A stretch of DNA of 9,800 bases, from the NCBI GenBank assembly GCA_030627405.1, contig DAOUSD010000040.1, positions 1 to 9,800 of the forward strand, written 5' to 3'. The DNA comes from Deltaproteobacteria bacterium. Lineage in GTDB: Bacteria; Desulfobacterota; Desulfobacteria; Desulfobacterales; ETH-SRB1. This document shows positions 5,253 to 9,800 of the stretch, one piece after another; the first letter of the stretch is position 1; each line of letters starts with the position of its first letter. The notes below the pieces were generated by a model. It saw only the letters and a list, made by a program, of their open reading frames with translations. It had not been told where the DNA came from and ran no database searches. The position numbers and the translations under genes are program-made.

Positions 5253-8200
5253 ATGCCCAGACGTAACGACATCAATAAAATATTAATTATCGGTTCAGGC
5301 CCAATAATAATCGGCCAGGCATGCGAGTTCGATTATTCAGGAACACAGGCCTGCAAGGCTTTGCGAAGCCTTGGTTACGAGATAGTGCTGGTGAACTCGA
5401 ATCCCGCGACTATAATGACAGACCCTGGAACGGCCGACGTAACTTATATAGAACCTCTCAACCTGAAGGTATTAACAGAGATTATTGAAGTTGAACGCCC
5501 GGATGCTTTACTGCCTAACCTGGGTGGCCAAACAGGACTTAATCTTTCATCAGAGCTGGCAAAAGCGGGCGTTCTCGAAAAATACGGCGTTAAGGTCATC
5601 GGAGTTAACATTGACGCCATTGAGCGCGGGGAAGACCGTACAGCATTTAAGGAAACCATGAATCGACTCGGAATTGAAATGCCAGGCAATCAGGCTGTTA
5701 ACAGCGTAGAGGAGGCGGAAAAAATTGCGGAAAAAATTGGTTACCCTGTTGTAATACGTCCGGCATACACCATGGGAGGAACAGGCGGCGGTCTTGTTTA
5801 CAATGTTGAAGAACTTCGTACAATAGCCGCTCGCGGCATAGCTGCAAGTATGGCAAATCAGATTTTGGTCGAAGAATCCGTACTGGGCTGGGAAGAACTT
5901 GAGCTGGAAGTTGTCCGTGATTCCAAAAATCAGATGATCACTGTGTGCTTCATAGAAAACGTTGATGCAATGGGCGTTCACACAGGAGATTCATTCTGCA
6001 CAGCGCCAATGATGACAATTGATAGCGAACTTCAGAAACGTCTTCAGAAATACTCTTATGATATTGTTGAGGCAATAGAAGTCATCGGAGGCACCAATAT
6101 TCAATTCGCACATGATCCTAAAACCGGAAAAGTTGTGATTATAGAAATCAATCCCAGGACTTCTCGCTCGTCAGCACTGGCCTCAAAGGCAACCGGCTTT
6201 CCGATCGCTTTAATTTCAGCGCTTCTGGCCGGGGGCCTTACTCTTGATGAAATTCCTTATTGGCGGGATGGAACCCTGGACAAATATACACCATCCGGTG
6301 ATTATGTTGTAGTTAAATTTGCCCGGTGGGCCTTTGAAAAATTTCCAGGCGTGGAAGATAAGCTCGGTACCCAGATGCGCGCAGTTGGTGAAGTAATGAG
6401 CATAGGAAAAAATTATAAGGAGGCTTTTCAGAAAGCTATACGTTCGCTGGAAATTAACCGGTATGGGCCTGGATTTGCCAAAGACTTCAACAATAAATCA
6501 TTGGACGAATTAATGCATATGCTGAACATTCCTACCAGTGAACGACACTTCATCATGTACGAGGCGCTGCGCAAAGGCGCGGATATCCAAGTTCTTTATG
6601 AAAAAACTCATATAAAATCATGGTTTATTAAACAGATGAAAGAGTTGGTAGATCTTGAAGATAAAATTTTAAAACACAAAGGCCGGATGGTTCCGGATGA
6701 TCTGCTTTTGCAGGCTAAAAAAGATGGATTTGCAGATAAGTATCTTGCCGGGCTTCTTGATATTCCCGAAAAGGATATCCGTGAAAAACGCATTTCATTG
6801 AATATAGTCGAGGCATGGGAACCTGTTCCGGTAAGTGGTGTCGAAGAAGATTCAGCTTATTACTACTCTACCTATAATGCATCCGATAAAGTAAAAGTAA
6901 GCGACCGCAAGAAGATTATGGTTCTCGGCGGCGGACCAAACCGAATTGGCCAGGGGATTGAATTTGACTATTGCTGCGTGCATGCGGCTTTTGCCATCCG
7001 CGATGCAGGATATGAATCCATAATGGTCAACTGTAATCCTGAAACAGTCTCCACAGACTACGATACGTCAGATAAACTGTATTTTGAACCTCTTACGGTA
7101 GAGGATGTATTAAGTATTTACCAAAAAGAAAAGCCTGAAGGAGTAATTGTACAGTATGGAGGACAAACACCGCTGAACATTGCCAACGATCTGGCTGAAG
7201 CAGGTGTAAAAATACTCGGCACATCTCCTGAAGCCATAGATCTTGCGGAAGACCGTGACCGCTTCTACAAAATGATGAGAAAGCTGGGAATTCCTAAACC
7301 TAAATCCGGCATGGCTCATTCATTTAAGAAAGCTTTGGAGATTGCAACAGATATCGGTTATCCTCTTATAGTTCGACCTTCTTATGTTCTGGGCGGACGC
7401 GGGATGGAAGTTATACATGACGAAGAAATGCTCAAACATTATATGGCGGCAGCAATAGATATTTCACCTCAACGGCCTATTTTAATTGACAAGTTCCTTG
7501 AAAATGCCATTGAAGCTGAAGCAGATGCAATTTCAGACGGAACTGACGCATTTGTTCCTGCTGTTATGGAACATATTGAGCTTGCAGGTGTGCATTCAGG
7601 TGACTCTGCCTGCGTAATCCCGCCCATCAGCATTCCTCCCAAACACATTGAAACTATCTGTGAATACACACGCAAAATCGCTATCGAGCTGAATGTCATC
7701 GGGCTTATGAATATCCAGTATGCTATCGCAAATGACACGGTTTACATTCTTGAGGCAAACCCAAGAGCGTCACGTACAGTGCCGATAGTTTCAAAAGTCT
7801 GTAATATCTCCATGGCGCGGCTTGCCACACAAATCTTGCTGGGTGAAACAATCTCAGGCCTCGGTCTTAAGCAAAAACAGATTAAACATTTCGGAGTAAA
7901 AGAAGCGGTCTTCCCGTTCAACATGTTCCCCGAAGTAGATCCGCTTCTCGGCCCTGAGATGCGGTCAACAGGAGAAGTTCTGGGGCTGGCGGATTCCTTT
8001 GGCCTGGCATTCTTCAAATCACAGGAAGCAACACAGTCATCGCTACCAATTAAAGGAGCGGTTCTGTTTACTATTGCGGAGAAGGACAAGCCAGGTTCGC
8101 TGGAAGCTGCAAGGGTCTTCAAGGAGCTTGGATTTAACATACTGGCAACAAAAGGGACGCATCAATTCTTTACAGAACATGGGATAGATTCAAAACCTGT

Positions 8201-8456
8201 CCCGAAACTGGGATATGGCAGACCCAACCTTGTTGATGCAATTAAAAATAAAGAAATTCAGCTCGTAATAAACACGCCGAGCGGGAAACAGAGCAAAACA
8301 GACAGTTCCTATATTCGTAAAGCAGCTATTAATTATAAAATCCTGAATATTACTACAATAGCCGCCGCTCTTGCCGCTGCAAGGGGAATTAGTGCTCGAA
8401 AAAAAGGACAGTCTAAGGTCAAGTCCCTGCAGAATTATCATGCAGATATTTTATGA
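5253..8456 (+). CDS. carB: Carbamoyl-phosphate synthase large subunit
   Basis: Makes carbamoyl phosphate from bicarbonate, ammonia channelled from CarA and two ATP, for pyrimidine and arginine synthesis. At 1067 residues it is full length (E. coli 1073). The first half has GSGPIIIGQ (14-22), R169 in RPAYTMGGTGGG and the metal/ATP residues E298, N300 and R302 in EINPRTSR. An oligomerisation region spans about 400-550. The second, duplicated half begins near 553 with GGGPNRIGQG, and has R708 in RPSYVLGGRGM and E834/N836/R838 in EANPRASR. The C-terminal MGS-like allosteric domain (about 935-1067) keeps ATKGT (965-969) and K985 in VPKLGYGRP, matching residues that bind UMP/IMP in the E. coli enzyme, so nucleotide control is likely retained. 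AAAGGAG lies 5 nt before the ATG. No carA is adjacent. The stop lies 1 bp from the convergent GMP synthase stop. Confidence 0.98.
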   Translation: MPRRNDINKILIIGSGPIIIGQACEFDYSGTQACKALRSLGYEIVLVNSNPATIMTDPGTADVTYIEPLNLKVLTEIIEVERPDALLPNLGGQTGLNLSSELAKAGVLEKYGVKVIGVNIDAIERGEDRTAFKETMNRLGIEMPGNQAVNSVEEAEKIAEKIGYPVVIRPAYTMGGTGGGLVYNVEELRTIAARGIAASMANQILVEESVLGWEELELEVVRDSKNQMITVCFIENVDAMGVHTGDSFCTAPMMTIDSELQKRLQKYSYDIVEAIEVIGGTNIQFAHDPKTGKVVIIEINPRTSRSSALASKATGFPIALISALLAGGLTLDEIPYWRDGTLDKYTPSGDYVVVKFARWAFEKFPGVEDKLGTQMRAVGEVMSIGKNYKEAFQKAIRSLEINRYGPGFAKDFNNKSLDELMHMLNIPTSERHFIMYEALRKGADIQVLYEKTHIKSWFIKQMKELVDLEDKILKHKGRMVPDDLLLQAKKDGFADKYLAGLLDIPEKDIREKRISLNIVEAWEPVPVSGVEEDSAYYYSTYNASDKVKVSDRKKIMVLGGGPNRIGQGIEFDYCCVHAAFAIRDAGYESIMVNCNPETVSTDYDTSDKLYFEPLTVEDVLSIYQKEKPEGVIVQYGGQTPLNIANDLAEAGVKILGTSPEAIDLAEDRDRFYKMMRKLGIPKPKSGMAHSFKKALEIATDIGYPLIVRPSYVLGGRGMEVIHDEEMLKHYMAAAIDISPQRPILIDKFLENAIEAEADAISDGTDAFVPAVMEHIELAGVHSGDSACVIPPISIPPKHIETICEYTRKIAIELNVIGLMNIQYAIANDTVYILEANPRASRTVPIVSKVCNISMARLATQILLGETISGLGLKQKQIKHFGVKEAVFPFNMFPEVDPLLGPEMRSTGEVLGLADSFGLAFFKSQEATQSSLPIKGAVLFTIAEKDKPGSLEAARVFKELGFNILATKGTHQFFTEHGIDSKPVPKLGYGRPNLVDAIKNKEIQLVINTPSGKQSKTDSSYIRKAAINYKILNITTIAAALAAARGISARKKGQSKVKSLQNYHADIL

Positions 8457-8457
8457 T

Positions 8458-9423
8458 CTAAACAACCTCCATGGTTGACGGCGGCTTCTTGGCAATATGA
8501 TAAGTTACGCTGACAACACCCTGGACTTCTTTTGTAATGCGGTCAGCAAGATAAAACAGGGTTTTGTAATCAACTCTCATTGGAGTGGCGGTACGCGCAT
8601 CAGTACTTTCCCAGCATCTTATTTCAATCTGTCTGCCGAATTCTCTCATGCCGTTTCGCATACCAGTCACTCTATCCTTATGCAAAATAGCCATATTCTG
8701 AAATGAGTCCATATCCCCAAAGACCTCTTCCATAATAACGGTCGCCTGCCTGACGAGCTCAACATCTTCAGGCGTAACAGCGCCAACAACTCTTGCAGCA
8801 AGCGCAGGTCCCGGGAAAGGTGGTCTGTTAAAAATTACTTCAGGAAGTCCGAGGCCTTCAGCAACTTTTCTTACACCATCTTTACGAAGTTGTAATAACG
8901 GCTCAATTATTTTGTATCCGAATGTTTTCTGAGGATCAATGCCCAATTGTTCAAAGACATTATGCTGCCTCTTGATACCTGCAACCGTTTCATCAACATC
9001 AGTTAATATAGTTCCCTGAAGAAGATGCTTTGCTTTGCTTTCCTTAACAAGTCTCCCAAAAACTTTTTTATAAAAGGTCTGGGTAATGGCTTCTCTTTTT
9101 TTCTCAGGATCATCAATGTCTTTCAATGCTGTGAAAAATTCCTGCCTTGCATCAATTATTTCTACATTAACGCCTATTTTGCTGAAGATAGAAACTACTT
9201 CTTGCGGCTCATCCTTTCTCATCAAACCATTATCTATAAAATAAGTTTTCAGTTTTTTATCCAGAGCCTTATGCCCAAGCAGTGTTACAGTTGAAGAATC
9301 AACGCCGCCTGACAAAGCATTAATAGCTGTATCATTCCCTACGGCTTTAGATATATCCGCTGTCTTATCTTTAATAAACTTTTCAACATCCAGTTCATTT
9401 GCCGTTATTTCACTTATAGACAC
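8458..9423 (-). CDS. guaA: GMP synthase ATP-pyrophosphatase subunit, lacking the glutaminase domain (GuaA subunit B type)
   Basis: Adenylates XMP and aminates it to GMP, the last step of guanine nucleotide synthesis. The 321 residues correspond to only the C-terminal two-thirds of a bacterial GuaA and match the archaeal split subunit B in length. Visible motifs are the P-loop SGGVDSS (38-44), FIDNGLMRK (62-70), LLQGT (134-138), IKRQHNV (150-156), RPPFPGPALAARVVG (200-214) and the dimerisation-domain end KPPSTMEVV (313-321). The start is GTG at 9421-9423 (complement), preceded by GGGAGGAAAGACA, a strong ribosome site. No class I glutaminase sequence lies upstream in the 377 bp to the window edge, and that DNA is interrupted by stops, so this is a genuine short form and not a clipped gene. 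A separate GATase subunit encoded elsewhere, or use of free ammonia, is implied. It could be a second copy beside a full-length GuaA elsewhere. Confidence 0.9.
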   Translation of the reverse strand: MSISEITANELDVEKFIKDKTADISKAVGNDTAINALSGGVDSSTVTLLGHKALDKKLKTYFIDNGLMRKDEPQEVVSIFSKIGVNVEIIDARQEFFTALKDIDDPEKKREAITQTFYKKVFGRLVKESKAKHLLQGTILTDVDETVAGIKRQHNVFEQLGIDPQKTFGYKIIEPLLQLRKDGVRKVAEGLGLPEVIFNRPPFPGPALAARVVGAVTPEDVELVRQATVIMEEVFGDMDSFQNMAILHKDRVTGMRNGMREFGRQIEIRCWESTDARTATPMRVDYKTLFYLADRITKEVQGVVSVTYHIAKKPPSTMEVV

Positions 9424-9452
9424 TGTCTTTCCTCCCTTATCTATTACTTGCC

Positions 9453-9615
9453 GTCTTTCAATGTTTTAACAAACGCTTATTCCATGCTGCATTGCGTCAA
9501 AGATACTCTGAAGGAATTCTTAATTCTTTCTTAGCACATCCCACGCTTTCTTGCAATCAGCGTATTCTTTCTCCAGTTCTTATGATTTGCTTTGTTTGCA
9601 GTTGGTGATGAGCTC
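9453..9615 (-). pseudogene. Possible remnant of a PAS-domain sensor protein
   Basis: One minus-strand frame reads, between stop codons, ELEKEYADCKKAWDVLRKN and then EFLQSIFDAMQHGISVC. A charged helical lead-in followed by (E)EFLQSIFDAxxxGISV is the usual shape of the start of a PAS domain in sensor kinases and related signalling proteins. In-frame stops interrupt it before ELEKE, after LRKN and after ISVC, and nothing PAS-like follows. It would be a decayed fragment. The match is from memory of family consensus and is short; chance similarity is possible. Confidence 0.35.
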
Positions 9616-9713
9616 AGAGTCCCCCCGTCCCTTCCCTATTTTAAATTTGACAAACCATCGAGCTAAATGCTTAATATATCGAAAAATGGTATGTAATATG
9701 AGAAATACGGGTT

Positions 9714-9762
9714 AGGATTTTTTTCAGGATATTTTTGGGATATTTTATTTGGGATTTTTGGG
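9714..9762. repeat. Imperfect T-rich repeat with GGAT cores
   Basis: GGAT followed by a T-rich tract recurs four times at about 11-14 bp intervals (from 9714, 9728, 9738 and 9752), ending in GGGCG. Units are similar but not identical and the spacing is irregular. It may be a protein-binding or bendable tract, or low-complexity drift. Confidence 0.4.
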
Positions 9763-9800
9763 CGATAAATAATACATTATGATTGCACAGTTTATTGTCA

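Larger units (their letters stand above)
9424..9800. other. Region upstream of the GMP synthase gene without an intact gene
   Basis: 377 bp to the window edge. Apart from the ribosome site next to 9423 it holds a possible decayed reading frame on the minus strand (about 9453-9615), a C-run motif (9618-9635) and an imperfect T-rich repeat with GGAT cores (9714-9762). I see no convincing promoter for the leftward gene; a TTGCAA/TAAGAA pair with 17-bp spacing exists on the minus strand (about 9531-9559) but its -10 is poor. Confidence 0.5.

Noticed and set aside
5550..5981. 143-codon minus-strand ORF within carB
   Set aside because: Shadow of the strongly conserved carB coding frame; the same applies to the 132-codon minus-strand ORF at 7742-8140.
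9647..9677. TTGACA with a downstream TAATAT as a rightward promoter
   Set aside because: The spacing is 19 bp, and no gene begins to the right within the window; left as unsupported.
9424..9800. A frameshifted GATase domain completing the GMP synthase
   Set aside because: The GTG at 9421-9423 has its own strong ribosome site, stops interrupt the upstream frames, and no class I glutaminase motif (such as GxCxG) is visible there.

Overview
The window looks like chromosomal DNA of a Gram-negative, anaerobe-like bacterium, most plausibly a Desulfobacterota (deltaproteobacterial) lineage. This is inference from the gene set: a Kdo-pathway isomerase (LPS), an LpoA-like outer-membrane lipoprotein, a plant/PPi-like phosphofructokinase, and a GMP synthetase ATP-pyrophosphatase encoded without its glutaminase domain. 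No rRNA, tRNA, CRISPR array or intact mobile element was found.

Layout. (1) 1-275: 3' part of a small MNT-type nucleotidyltransferase gene that begins outside the window, followed by about 200 bp without a convincing gene. (2) 476-2788: two tightly spaced + strand genes, an arabinose-5-phosphate isomerase (SIS plus two CBS domains) and a 6-phosphofructokinase, probably one transcript. (3) 2789-2967: a gap between convergent genes, almost filled by an imperfect inverted repeat whose arms are built of 7-bp tandem units. (4) 2968-4911, - strand: a lipoprotein with TPR-like helices and a periplasmic-binding-protein fold, resembling penicillin-binding-protein activators. (5) 4912-5252: a divergent intergenic region with a good sigma70-type promoter for carB and a second inverted array of 7-bp units, of different sequence, in the predicted carB leader. 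(6) 5253-8456: full-length carB. (7) 8458-9423, - strand: GMP synthase ATP-pyrophosphatase subunit, convergent with carB and only 1 bp away. (8) 9424-9800: no intact gene; traces of a decayed PAS-like reading frame, a C-run motif and an imperfect T-rich repeat.

How the genes relate. The isomerase draws on pentose phosphate for LPS core synthesis and the phosphofructokinase acts on hexose phosphate; the lipoprotein probably serves envelope/peptidoglycan synthesis. CarB and the GMP synthetase subunit serve pyrimidine/arginine and purine synthesis. Both are the synthetase halves of glutamine amidotransferases, and neither glutaminase partner (CarA, GuaA-type GATase) is in the window.

The most notable structure is the pair of inverted heptad arrays (2789-2966 and 5131-5230). 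They share an architecture (exact 7-bp period, opposed arms, gene-edge position) but not a sequence, which suggests a class of elements rather than copies of one repeat.
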